Assembly: GCA_016200845.1 (NCBI GenBank)
Contig: JACQDW010000027.1
Span: 1-37,430, forward strand
DNA from: Burkholderiales bacterium
Lineage (GTDB): Bacteria; Pseudomonadota; Gammaproteobacteria; Burkholderiales; Burkholderiaceae_D
Length of the DNA: 37,430 nt
Direction of reading: 5' to 3'
Shown here: positions 27,086 to 34,928 of the stretch, piece after piece
Position numbering within the stretch: the first letter of the stretch is position 1
Layout of the letters: the number at the start of each line of letters is the position of its first letter
Made by a program: the position numbers and the translations under genes
Notes under the pieces: model-generated
The model's input: the letters and a program-made list of their open reading frames with translations, nothing else
Told to the model about the DNA's origin: nothing
Databases searched by the model: none

Positions 27086-27268
27086 TTTAAGCAAGTGTGA
27101 TTGAAGTGAAACGGCGCCTCGTGCGCCGTTTTGCATTCCTCGCAGCCAATCACAAACATCTGCATTTCATGCCCAAAAATCGGCAGACTGTCGTATCGTC
27201 CAGACAAGCCGCTAAAATGCGCGCACACTAACATCACTCAATCCCTTTCTTTCATTTCATCGCAGACC

Positions 27269-27832
27269 ATGATGCGTACAACTGTAAAAGCCTGCTTAGC
27301 CTTAGGATTTGTTCTTGCTTCTTCCACCTTGTTGGCCGCGGAACAGACCCGACCAGTCACACCCTTTAGCACGATACGCACGCAAGGCGCGTTATCGGTG
27401 GAAGTTGTCGTCGGCAGCGCGCACTCCATTACGGTGAAAGGCGATGATAAATACATGGAAAAAATCGTGACCGACATCGCCGGAGACGAACTCCTGATCA
27501 GTTATAAGGATAAGAAAAGCATACGCTTGTCCGACGATTTAAAAGTCGTCGTCACCATGCCTAATTTGAGTAAATTCAAAATGGAAGGAGCAGGCTTGAC
27601 CACCGTGAATAAAATCAATGGAGATCGTTTTGAACTGAACTACGAAGGCGTCGGTTTATTAAAGGTCAGTGGCAAAGTCAATCACTTCAAATTGCGTGCT
27701 CAGGGCATAGGCTTTGTTGACGCAAAAGGATTGCAAGCAGAGAGTGTCGATGCTGTGGTGGAAGGCATAGGATCAGTCGAAGTCACCGCGACCGATAAGC
27801 TCAAAGCGAATGTGCAAGGCATAGTTCTTTGA
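27269..27832 (+). CDS. DUF2807 (GIN-domain) exported protein, frameshifted at the end
   Basis: 188 residues: signal peptide (about 1-24, LLAAEQ), then the DUF2807/GIN beta-helix domain (VTPFSTIRTQGALSVEVVVG, LKVVVTMPNLSKFKMEGAG and repeated GVG/GIG turns). Homologues end in a YxGNPK...GxGxI tail. Here the frame stops early with GIVL, but that tail is encoded in another frame right after the stop. Adding one G near 27824 would join the frames. I start at ATG 27269 (27272 also possible), where the signal peptide begins; the ribosome site is weak. Either a recent truncation or a sequence error. Role unknown, probably cell-surface. Confidence 0.8.
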   Translation: MMRTTVKACLALGFVLASSTLLAAEQTRPVTPFSTIRTQGALSVEVVVGSAHSITVKGDDKYMEKIVTDIAGDELLISYKDKKSIRLSDDLKVVVTMPNLSKFKMEGAGLTTVNKINGDRFELNYEGVGLLKVSGKVNHFKLRAQGIGFVDAKGLQAESVDAVVEGIGSVEVTATDKLKANVQGIVL

Positions 27833-27834
27833 CT

Positions 27835-27903
27835 TATTTTGGTAACCCTAAGAATGTCAGCAAAGTCGCTGATGGGATCGGTGGGATCAACGCAGGAAAA
27901 TAA
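27835..27903 (+). pseudogene. detached C-terminal tail of the DUF2807 gene
   Basis: In the frame shifted by one base the DNA reads YFGNPKNVSKVADGIGGINAGK and then TAA, the expected end of the DUF2807 domain. It has no start or ribosome site of its own. It shows that the upstream frame was once about 24 codons longer. Confidence 0.75.
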
Positions 27904-27926
27904 TTCATATCAGTGATTCTTAAAGT

Positions 27927-27954
27927 AAAAAAGCCGGAAATCATCCGGCTTTTT
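27927..27954. terminator. bidirectional intrinsic terminator
   Basis: AAAAAGCCGG (27928-27937) and CCGGCTTTTT (27945-27954) form a 10-bp stem with a 7-base loop, A-run before and T-run after. It lies between the convergent DUF2807 and ald genes and can serve both. It follows the detached DUF2807 tail, so the terminator fits the longer original gene. Confidence 0.85.
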
Positions 27955-27973
27955 CACATCCTGAACAAATAAC

Positions 27974-29089
27974 TTATCCCAAAATCTGCGCCGCAGGCAC
28001 ATAGTCGTAATTCAAATCACGAGCGACTGCTTCGTAGGTGACTTTGCCTTCACATACGTTCAAACCATTACGCAAATGCACATCGTCGCGCAGCGCTTGT
28101 TTCCAGCCCTTGCTTGCCAGTGCGACGGCGTGACCGACTGTGGCATTGTTCAAGGCAAAGGTAGACGTGCGTGCCACGGCGCCTGGCATATTGGCGACGC
28201 AATAGTGAATTACACCATCAACCACATAAGTTGGCTCGGCATGCGTCGTCGCGTGCGAAGTTTCGAAACATCCACCCTGATCGATCGCAACGTCCACCAC
28301 CACAGCGCCTTTTTTCATACGTGAAATTAAATCCCGTGTCACCAGCTTCGGCGCAGCAGCACCGGGAACCAATACGCCACCAATCACGAGGTCGGCAGAG
28401 AGCACCGCTTCTTCAATGGATTGCGCATTGGAATACACGGTCGCGATACGATTGCCAAATACCAGATCAAGTTGACGCAATCTATCCACGCTTTTATCCA
28501 AGACCGTGACACGTGCCCCTGTGCCTACTGCCATTTGCAGCGCATTGGTGCCGACCACGCCAGCGCCAATAATCACGATATGGCCAGGCGTCACACCAGG
28601 TACGCCACCCAGCAACAAGCCCATGCCGCCCTTGGATTTTTCCAGATGCGCTGCACCCGCTTGGATTGCCATACGCCCTGCCACTTCGCTCATCGGTGCC
28701 AATAAAGGCAAGCCGCCATTGGCACCAGTGATGGTTTCGTAAGCGATACAAATCGCACCGGATTTCACCAGCGCCGCAGTCTGTTCTGGATCAGGCGCGA
28801 GATGCAAATAGGTGTACAAAATCTGACCCGGACGCAACATCGCGCATTCCACTGGCTGCGGCTCTTTGACTTTAACGATCATCTCTGCACGTTCAAAAAT
28901 CTCCTTCGCAGTCTCGACCATCTCAGCGCCTACAGCGCGGTATTGATCATCGTCCAGCCCAATCGCCGTGCCAGCATTGGTCTGCACCAACACCTGATGC
29001 CCGCGCGAAGTGAGTTCCCGCACAGAGGAAGGTGTCATGCCCACGCGGTATTCGTGGTTCTTAATCTCTTTAGGTACGCCTACGATCAT
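27974..29089 (-). CDS. ald: alanine dehydrogenase
   Basis: NAD-dependent enzyme interconverting L-alanine and pyruvate plus ammonia. 371 residues, the family length. Landmarks: MIVGVPKEIKNHEYRVGMTP with the substrate Arg, VKVKEPQP (substrate Lys), YTYLHLAPD (catalytic His), GAGVVGTNALQMAVGTGARVTVLD (NAD-binding Rossmann turn) and VDVAIDQGG (catalytic Asp). Stands alone; divergent from the GNAT gene. Usually Lrp-controlled in other bacteria; no lrp gene is present here. Confidence 0.97.
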   Translation of the reverse strand: MIVGVPKEIKNHEYRVGMTPSSVRELTSRGHQVLVQTNAGTAIGLDDDQYRAVGAEMVETAKEIFERAEMIVKVKEPQPVECAMLRPGQILYTYLHLAPDPEQTAALVKSGAICIAYETITGANGGLPLLAPMSEVAGRMAIQAGAAHLEKSKGGMGLLLGGVPGVTPGHIVIIGAGVVGTNALQMAVGTGARVTVLDKSVDRLRQLDLVFGNRIATVYSNAQSIEEAVLSADLVIGGVLVPGAAAPKLVTRDLISRMKKGAVVVDVAIDQGGCFETSHATTHAEPTYVVDGVIHYCVANMPGAVARTSTFALNNATVGHAVALASKGWKQALRDDVHLRNGLNVCEGKVTYEAVARDLNYDYVPAAQILG

Positions 29090-29310
29090 AATTTTCTTTC
29101 AAAAAATCGGTAAAAATCCTCGCAGAAAAGAACGCGAGGCACTTAGCAAGTGCGTGAATTATGAAACTCTCAGCGCAAAAAATCATCGAAAGCCCGACGA
29201 GTCTGATGTAGAACAATTGTGCGTTCGCACAATGTACGGAATTCTTTACGGATTTGAATTAGGTGTATGGAAATCGTGACGATTAGGTGGTGAATTTTGG
29301 TGGCGGCGAA

Positions 29311-29330
29311 TATGCCAATTTGATGGCATA
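29311..29330. promoter_or_regulatory. 20-bp palindrome upstream of the GNAT gene
   Basis: TATGCCA (29311-29317), a 6-base spacer and TGGCATA (29324-29330) form a perfect inverted repeat, 44 bases before the acetyltransferase start. It is the right size and place for a dimeric repressor site, though a role is not shown. Confidence 0.35.
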
Positions 29331-29373
29331 CTGCCGAGCGTTCAATTAGAATTCTTGCAAACGGAGAGAAAAG

Positions 29374-29883
29374 ATGCCCTCAATTCACATTGCAACTTAC
29401 ACGTCAGAGCATCAACAAGGCGTGATCGATTTGATTTTGCCTATACAGAGAGAAGAGTTTGGCCTGCCCGTGACTATAGATGCGCAGCCGGATTTGTTGG
29501 CGATTTCTGATGTGTATCAGCGCGGCTGCGGGCAATTTTGGCTGGCTTTGGATGGTGCTGAGGTGGTGGGAACGATCGCTTTACTTGATATCGGTTTGCA
29601 GCAAGTGGCTTTGCGCAAGATGTTTGTGCGTGCTAGCCATCGCGGTGCTGAATTTGGTGTGGCAAAGGCATTGTTGAATACGGCTTTGCAATGGAGTCGA
29701 GAAAAGAATCTGCGCGATATTTATCTGGGAACCACCGCCCATTTCCACGCGGCGCATCGCTTTTATGAAAAGAACGGATTTGTAGAAGTCGCAGCGAACG
29801 AGCTGCCAGAAAATTTTTCTGCGATGCAGATTGATACGAAGTTTTATCGACTGGACTTAGCGACGATTTACTCCAAAAATTGA
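29374..29883 (+). CDS. GNAT-family N-acetyltransferase
   Basis: A 169-residue acetyl-CoA-dependent acetyltransferase. The GNAT core is visible: VVGTIALLD (beta 4), LRKMFVRASHRGAEFGVAKALL (motif A, with RGxxxG pyrophosphate-binding turn) and YLGTTAHFHAAHRFYEKNGFVEV (motif B). ATG 29374 has ACGGAGAG upstream. The acceptor is unknown. A palindrome lies upstream; the neighbouring minus-strand genes are unrelated. Confidence 0.9.
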   Translation: MPSIHIATYTSEHQQGVIDLILPIQREEFGLPVTIDAQPDLLAISDVYQRGCGQFWLALDGAEVVGTIALLDIGLQQVALRKMFVRASHRGAEFGVAKALLNTALQWSREKNLRDIYLGTTAHFHAAHRFYEKNGFVEVAANELPENFSAMQIDTKFYRLDLATIYSKN

Positions 29884-29896
29884 GATGCCTGACCAA

Positions 29897-30154
29897 TTAG
29901 TTCGCAGCGTTCGCTGTTTCATTTATTGGAGATGAGCGATCAAAGAGCGTTTCTGGCGCAATGTCCAAATCTCCAGGCCAGCAAACTGTATCCAAGTCGA
30001 CATAGGCTTGATTGAATAATGCGGCATCCTGAAGCTGGATAAATACGCCTCGTGTCAGGTAAGGGCGAGCATCAAACCTGCGGTGATCACCAGTGTCAAA
30101 CCAAAGTTCGAGTGCGAAGTTCTCTCTTGCGATAACGCGAATTACTTTTTCCAT
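29897..30154 (-). CDS. DUF2442 protein
   Basis: An 85-residue protein of the DUF2442 family: VIRVIARENFALELWFDTGDHRRFDARPYLTRGVFIQLQD and DTVCWPGDLDIAPETLF. ATG 30154 is chosen over a TTG at 30166 that overlaps the preceding stop. The preceding gene is a broken DUF4160 gene nine bases upstream; DUF4160 and DUF2442 are a frequent gene pair. Function is unknown; a toxin-antitoxin-like role has been suspected for such pairs but is not evident from the sequence. Confidence 0.85.
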   Translation of the reverse strand: MEKVIRVIARENFALELWFDTGDHRRFDARPYLTRGVFIQLQDAALFNQAYVDLDTVCWPGDLDIAPETLFDRSSPINETANAAN

Positions 30155-30162
30155 GCTAAGTC

Positions 30163-30432
30163 TCAACGTAAAGGTTCTATTGCGAAGGGCGTTTGTCCAT
30201 TAACAGCAAGCTCCCAGTCCGCTTGAAGGGTTTCTCTATGAATTTCAATCCACGCTTGTACCAATCTTGTTTTTGATAGGGGAATAGAGCCGCTTAAGAT
30301 GGCACCGTCTAAGATTGAAAAGGAAGCTTCTTGCCCTTGAAATCTAGCGTGTATGTGGGGCAATTTATGACGTTCGTCGTCATAAAATTAAAGGCAGATG
30401 ACGATGCCGTAAAACATGCTGATTGTTGGCAT
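30163..30432 (-). pseudogene. DUF4160 gene interrupted by a nonsense codon
   Basis: From ATG 30432, which has a strong GAGGAA ribosome site, the frame reads MPTISMFYGIVICL, then TAA (30390-30388), then FYDDERHKLPHIHARFQGQ and the rest of DUF4160 to AIEPLR. The frame on both sides is the same, so a single base change (TAT to TAA, where homologues carry an aromatic residue) broke a 90-codon gene. A TTG at 30363 could start the remaining 66 codons but has no ribosome site. It is the upstream partner of DUF2442. Confidence 0.8.
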
Positions 30433-30562
30433 AATAATTTCCTCGTTAGCGATTGATTATAGGCTGATTCGTTATAAAAAGAGTTGGATACCCGTCAAAT
30501 GTATAGCGTCTATTTTTAAGGCTGGGCTGTTTTCGACTTAGCGTGGGATTCACCAATTTTCA

Positions 30563-31336
30563 TTATAAAACCCCGGCGATCAACCCTACACCCACCAAAC
30601 TCAACATCACCGACACAATCACTTGTATCGATTTGATCGTGATCTTCTTCATGAGTTTGGCGCCTGTGTAGGCGCCGACGAAGGCGGCGAGTGAGGCTGC
30701 GATGACGAGTGGCCAGGCGATCGCGTCTGCTCGGGCGCTGATGTTCCAGCCGTAGATGGACATGCGGGAGAGGTCGATCATGACGGCGAGCATGACGCCG
30801 GTGGCGATGAATTGTTCTTTGGCGAGCCCGGCTTTGATCAGGAACATGCTGCGCAGCGCGCCCTGGTGCCCTGAGAGTCCGCCAAAAAATCCGCTGATGA
30901 TGCCGCCTATGGGTAGAAACTTTTTGTCGAGCGTGATGGCGGCGATCTTGCTCGACATTTCTATGATGACGAAGGCGAGAATCACGCTGCCAATGACGAG
31001 TTTGAGCGTGGAGATTTCCATGATTTTTCCACCCAGGCTGTAGCTGTAGAGCGGCGGGATGTGGGACAAATAAGTGAGCACGCTAGCGCCGGTCAGTGAA
31101 GCGAAAATGGCGGGGATGCCGAAGCGCAGCAAGACTTCTTTGTTGGCATTTTTGCCGAGCAAGCCTAGCTTAAAAATGTTGTTGGCAAAGTGCACGATGG
31201 CGGTGATAGCGATGGCGATTTCTGCCGGAAAAAATAAGGCGACGACGGGCATCAATAAAGTACCGAGGCCGAACCCGGAAAATAATGTTAAGGCTGATGC
31301 GAGCAGGGCGGTGAGTGAGACGAGGATGATGTCCAT
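30563..31336 (-). CDS. TSUP (TauE/SafE) family permease
   Basis: A 257-residue inner-membrane protein with about eight hydrophobic segments and the two-fold TSUP pattern: an N-terminal SGFGLGTLLMPVVALFFP and a central IISGFFGGLSGHQGALRSMFL. Such permeases move sulfite, sulfonates or other small sulfur/organic anions; the substrate is not predictable. No sulfur-metabolism genes are adjacent. Confidence 0.9.
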   Translation of the reverse strand: MDIILVSLTALLASALTLFSGFGLGTLLMPVVALFFPAEIAIAITAIVHFANNIFKLGLLGKNANKEVLLRFGIPAIFASLTGASVLTYLSHIPPLYSYSLGGKIMEISTLKLVIGSVILAFVIIEMSSKIAAITLDKKFLPIGGIISGFFGGLSGHQGALRSMFLIKAGLAKEQFIATGVMLAVMIDLSRMSIYGWNISARADAIAWPLVIAASLAAFVGAYTGAKLMKKITIKSIQVIVSVMLSLVGVGLIAGVL

Positions 31337-31845
31337 GGGATTGTCTGTTTATGTTTTTGTGTGAGGGCTGTATTAGAACATGGCTGGAGTGACTGACCAA
31401 ATTCTCTGTTTGTCAGGCGCGACAAGTTTTCTAGTTGTATCTAAACTACATAAAAATTAGTGCAATGACTCATATTTTCGTCGATTTGTTATGACTTTGA
31501 TTTTTGTTTTTGTTTTTGGGGGTGATGACGACTATTTACGGAAATACTTATGTCACACTATGAAATTGGTCGCGATGTGACACAAGATCGATGCGCCGGG
31601 CGACGGAAATTTGAGGTATTTGCATTTTGCGCCGCAATATATATTTCGCTTGTTCGGTAATAAAACTACGTTATCATCGATTTGGCTCATCGATTTCATA
31701 CTGGCGTTGCGTTCGGGGTGTGAGATCGCTCAATCAAACTCTTTCTCAAGAAAATTAAATCGGAATGAAGGTGGCGCAAGTCCACTACCGAGGGTGTGTT
31801 GAGCCTAGACAGCTAAACAACAGCTAAACACTAGACGGAGACAAT
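31337..31845. other. 509-bp regulatory region before the isoamylase gene
   Basis: No convincing gene; a 63-codon frame (31611-31802) is rejected. It holds an 11-bp inverted repeat with one mismatch (31547-31557 with 31576-31586, core TGTCACA/TGTGACA), a 9-bp direct repeat CATCGATTT (31675-31683, 31688-31696), and a small GGTGG/CCAC hairpin near 31770-31795 in the likely leader. Any could bind a regulator of starch or glycogen use; none matches a site I know. Confidence 0.45.
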
Positions 31846-33963
31846 ATGAAATACCACGCCCTTTTGCCAGCACTGTTGCTGGCCTTTAGTTCTGCTTTAT
31901 TTGTAGCGCCCCAAAGTCAGGCCGCCATCAATGCCTCAAACTTGGGAGCAAAATATGATGGCACCAAATCTAATATCACCTTCAAAATTTATTCATCGCG
32001 CGCGACTCGCATAGAGTTATCGGTGTATGCCAGCGCCTATGGTCAACAAGAGCTCGCAAAATATGTCTTGACCAAAGATGTCAATCAAGTCTGGTCCACC
32101 ACCGTTGCGGTGAGCGCATTGCAAGCCGCTGGCGTGACGGGCGCTGTGTACTATGGTTATCACGCATGGGGCCCAAATTGGACGTACAGTGCGAGCTGGA
32201 CTAAGGGCAGCAGCGTAGGATTTATCAAGAGCATAGGCACCAAGCCAACGCGTGCTTTGAAAGACGACATCGTTTATGAAGTACACGTGCGTGGTCTGAC
32301 GATGAGCGACACCAGCATTGCAGCGGCATATCGCGGCACCTATAAAGGCGCGGGGCTCAAGGCCGCAGCCTTAAAGGCGATGGGCGTGACAGCAGTCGAA
32401 TTTTTGCCAGTGCAGGAAACGCAAAACGATACCAATGATGTGGTCGCGACCAATAACACGGGCGACAATTATTGGGGCTATATGACCCTGAATTATTTTG
32501 CGCCAGATCGTCGCTATGCATATAACAAAGCTGCGGGCGGTCCGACGATCGAGTTTAAAGAGATGGTCAAAGCCTTTCATGATCAGGGCATCAAGGTCAT
32601 GATCGACGTGGTGTACAACCACACTGGCGAAGGTGGATCTTGGGGCGGCACCGATGGTTTGACCGTGTACAATCTGTATAACTTCCGCGGTCTCGATAAC
32701 CCTGTGTATTACGAGCTGACCAGCGACAAGCAATATTCTTGGGATAACACGGGCGTGGGCGGCAACTACAATACCCATAACACCATCGCGCAAAATCTCA
32801 TCGTCGATTCGCTCGCGTATTGGAAAAATACGCTGGGCGTGGATGGCTTCCGTTTTGATCTGGCATCGGTGTTGGGTAACACCTGCGAGAGCGGCTGCTT
32901 TAACTTTGACAAAATGGATTCCGCTAATGCCTTAAATCGCATCACACGTGAACTGCCACCACGTCCGGCAGCCGGTGGAAGTGGCGTTGATTTAGTCGCA
33001 GAGCCATGGGCGATCGGCGGCAACTCCTATCAGGTCGGTGGCTTCCCTAGCGGCTGGTCGGAATGGAACGGCAGCTATCGTGATATCTTCCGTCAGGATC
33101 AAAATAAAATGGGCAGTGTTGCCATCACACCGGGACAGCTCGCGTCGCGCTTTGCTGGATCATCCGATTTGTATCAAGACGATGGTCGCCAGCCTTGGAA
33201 CTCCGTGAATTTCATCGTCGCGCACGACGGATTTACACTCAAGGATCTGTACTCCTGCAATAGCAAAAGCAACGCACAAGCCTGGCCTTATGGCCCTTCG
33301 GATGGTGGCGACGACAACAATAATAGCTGGGATCAAGGTGGTGTCGCGCAAGATCAACGCAAGGCAGCACGCAACGGTATGGCATTCTTGATGTTGAGCG
33401 CAGGCACACCGATGATCACAGGTGGCGACGAATTTTTACGCAGCATCAATTGCAATAACAATCCTTACAATCTCGATTCCTCCGCCAATTGGCTGAACTA
33501 CACGCTCAGCACAGATCAAAGCAATTTCAAAACCTTTGCCTCACGTTTAATGGCATTCAGAAACGCTCACCCCGCATTGCGCCCGGTGAATTTCTATTCC
33601 AGCAGCGACACCAATGGCAACGTGATGGAACAACTGCGCTGGTTTAAACCCGATGGCAGTGTGATCGATTCCGCTTACTTTAACGATGCCAATAGCCACG
33701 CCATGGCCTACCGCATCGACGGCAGCGAATTTGGCGACACCGCTTCCGCGATCTATGTCGCTTACAACGGCTGGTCAGGCGCAGTAAACTTTACTTTGCC
33801 ATGGCCAGGCACAGGCAAAACCTGGTATCGCGTGATGGACACCTCCAACTGGAACGAAGGCGCCAACACCGTCGTCGCCCCCGGCAGCGAAGCGCTGATC
33901 GGTGGTGAGAATACCGTCTATGGATTAAATGGCAGAGCAATGTTGCTATTGATTGCGAAGTAA
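31846..33963 (+). CDS. secreted isoamylase-type debranching enzyme
   Basis: A 705-residue exported GH13 enzyme cutting alpha-1,6 branches of glycogen or amylopectin. Signal peptide about 1-26 (SQA before AI); an N-terminal beta-sandwich (about 27-125); the catalytic barrel with DVVYNHT (254-260), GVDGFRFDLA (D338 nucleophile), AEPWAIGG (E386 acid/base) and VAHDG (D461). It closely resembles secreted Pseudomonas isoamylase from memory. Compared with that enzyme about 65 residues are missing between GSSVGF (125) and GTKPTR (131), including the conserved NPNKLLLDPYA motif. The reading frame is otherwise intact. ATG 31846 has GACGGAGAC upstream. Confidence 0.92.
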   Translation: MKYHALLPALLLAFSSALFVAPQSQAAINASNLGAKYDGTKSNITFKIYSSRATRIELSVYASAYGQQELAKYVLTKDVNQVWSTTVAVSALQAAGVTGAVYYGYHAWGPNWTYSASWTKGSSVGFIKSIGTKPTRALKDDIVYEVHVRGLTMSDTSIAAAYRGTYKGAGLKAAALKAMGVTAVEFLPVQETQNDTNDVVATNNTGDNYWGYMTLNYFAPDRRYAYNKAAGGPTIEFKEMVKAFHDQGIKVMIDVVYNHTGEGGSWGGTDGLTVYNLYNFRGLDNPVYYELTSDKQYSWDNTGVGGNYNTHNTIAQNLIVDSLAYWKNTLGVDGFRFDLASVLGNTCESGCFNFDKMDSANALNRITRELPPRPAAGGSGVDLVAEPWAIGGNSYQVGGFPSGWSEWNGSYRDIFRQDQNKMGSVAITPGQLASRFAGSSDLYQDDGRQPWNSVNFIVAHDGFTLKDLYSCNSKSNAQAWPYGPSDGGDDNNNSWDQGGVAQDQRKAARNGMAFLMLSAGTPMITGGDEFLRSINCNNNPYNLDSSANWLNYTLSTDQSNFKTFASRLMAFRNAHPALRPVNFYSSSDTNGNVMEQLRWFKPDGSVIDSAYFNDANSHAMAYRIDGSEFGDTASAIYVAYNGWSGAVNFTLPWPGTGKTWYRVMDTSNWNEGANTVVAPGSEALIGGENTVYGLNGRAMLLLIAK

Positions 33964-33972
33964 AAAAACGGT

Positions 33973-34001
33973 GAGTGGGCACGGCCTCACCGTGCCCACT
34001 C
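33973..34001. terminator. perfect 12-bp hairpin after the isoamylase gene
   Basis: Arms 33973-33984 and 33990-34001 (GAGTGGGCACGG and its complement) enclose five bases, nine bases after the stop. There is no T-run, so termination is uncertain. A related GTGGGCAC hairpin occurs at 36837-36858, which suggests a small repeat family. Confidence 0.5.
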
Positions 34002-34091
34002 TGCGACCCGCCACACTACGCTCGTCTCCTCTCGATTTGTCTGATATTGTTTTGGATTCCAACACAAGATCACTACAAAGGAGAGTCGAAA

Positions 34092-34466
34092 ATGAACGTA
34101 CTACTTTGGGTTATACAAATCGCAGGCGCACTTCTGTTCGCAGCATCGGGCATCATGAAGCTGTTTATGTTCGACAAAATCAGCCACGACGTCCCATCCT
34201 TTGGCGCATTGCCGCGTGGCGTATGGAAGAGTCTGGGCGCGATGGAATTGCTGTCTGTTTTAGGCTTGATTATCCCAACAGTTTTCCACTGGCACCCAGC
34301 GCTATCGGCCTATGCGGCGCTCTTCTTTGCGATAGAAAGCTTGCTCTTCATATGGGTACACGTTAAATACCGCGAACTACCTCCCATCGTATTTAGCCTC
34401 GTGCTCGGAGCCTTGATGGGTTTGTTGGCGTATGGGCGTTTGTTGATCGTGCCGATTGTTGGTTGA
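34092..34466 (+). CDS. DoxX-like membrane protein
   Basis: A 124-residue inner-membrane protein with four hydrophobic segments: NVLLWVIQIAGALLFAASGIMKL, GAMELLSVLGLIIPTVF, ALSAYAALFFAIESLLFIWV and PIVFSLVLGALMGLLAYGR. The first segment ending in SGxxKL and the spacing are those of DoxX-like proteins. The frame is open upstream from 33975, but ATG 34092 has AAAGGAG and begins the first membrane segment. Function unknown. The next membrane-protein gene is 61 bases downstream on the same strand. Confidence 0.82.
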   Translation: MNVLLWVIQIAGALLFAASGIMKLFMFDKISHDVPSFGALPRGVWKSLGAMELLSVLGLIIPTVFHWHPALSAYAALFFAIESLLFIWVHVKYRELPPIVFSLVLGALMGLLAYGRLLIVPIVG

Positions 34467-34527
34467 GGTGCGGGCGTGATGACGCTCAGTGATTGCTAAA
34501 TAATCGTCGGGAAAAAAGGAAGAGCCC

Positions 34528-34878
34528 ATGCTGTGGATGATCACAAAATACGCACTCACTGCCGGTGTTGTGGTGTTGGTGTCCGAACTGGCCAAGCGTA
34601 GTGACAAGCTGGGTGGCTTAGTAGCGGCCTTGCCCTTAGTGACGATATTGAGCTTGATTTGGCTGTACCTCGAAAAACAATCCGCCGAAAAAATCGCGAA
34701 TCACGCTTGGTACACGTTTTGGTATGTGCTGCCCACCTTGCCGATGTTTCTCGCCTTCCCTTATTTGCTCACGAGGTTAGGGTTTTGGCTCAGCCTGATC
34801 GCAAGTATTGGATTGACCTTGGCTTGCTTTATTTTATGCGCGTTGATCCTTGCGCGGTTTGGAATTGAGCTTTATTGA
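34528..34878 (+). CDS. DUF3147 membrane protein
   Basis: A 116-residue protein with four membrane segments: ITKYALTAGVVVLVSELAKRSDKLGGLVAALPLVTILSLIWLY, AWYTFWYVLPTLPMFLAF and two C-terminal segments. The N-terminal KYALTAG...ELAKRSDKLGGLVAALPL block is typical of DUF3147. ATG 34528 has AAGGAAG upstream. Probably co-transcribed with the DoxX-like gene. Function unknown. Confidence 0.85.
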   Translation: MLWMITKYALTAGVVVLVSELAKRSDKLGGLVAALPLVTILSLIWLYLEKQSAEKIANHAWYTFWYVLPTLPMFLAFPYLLTRLGFWLSLIASIGLTLACFILCALILARFGIELY

Positions 34879-34928
34879 ATGGGGAGTGTGCGCTCCACGA
34901 CTCGCACGCTCGTACATTAAATAGATTT

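Noticed and set aside
31611-31802. 63-codon plus-strand frame before the isoamylase gene
   Set aside because: No ribosome site or recognisable content; the region looks regulatory.
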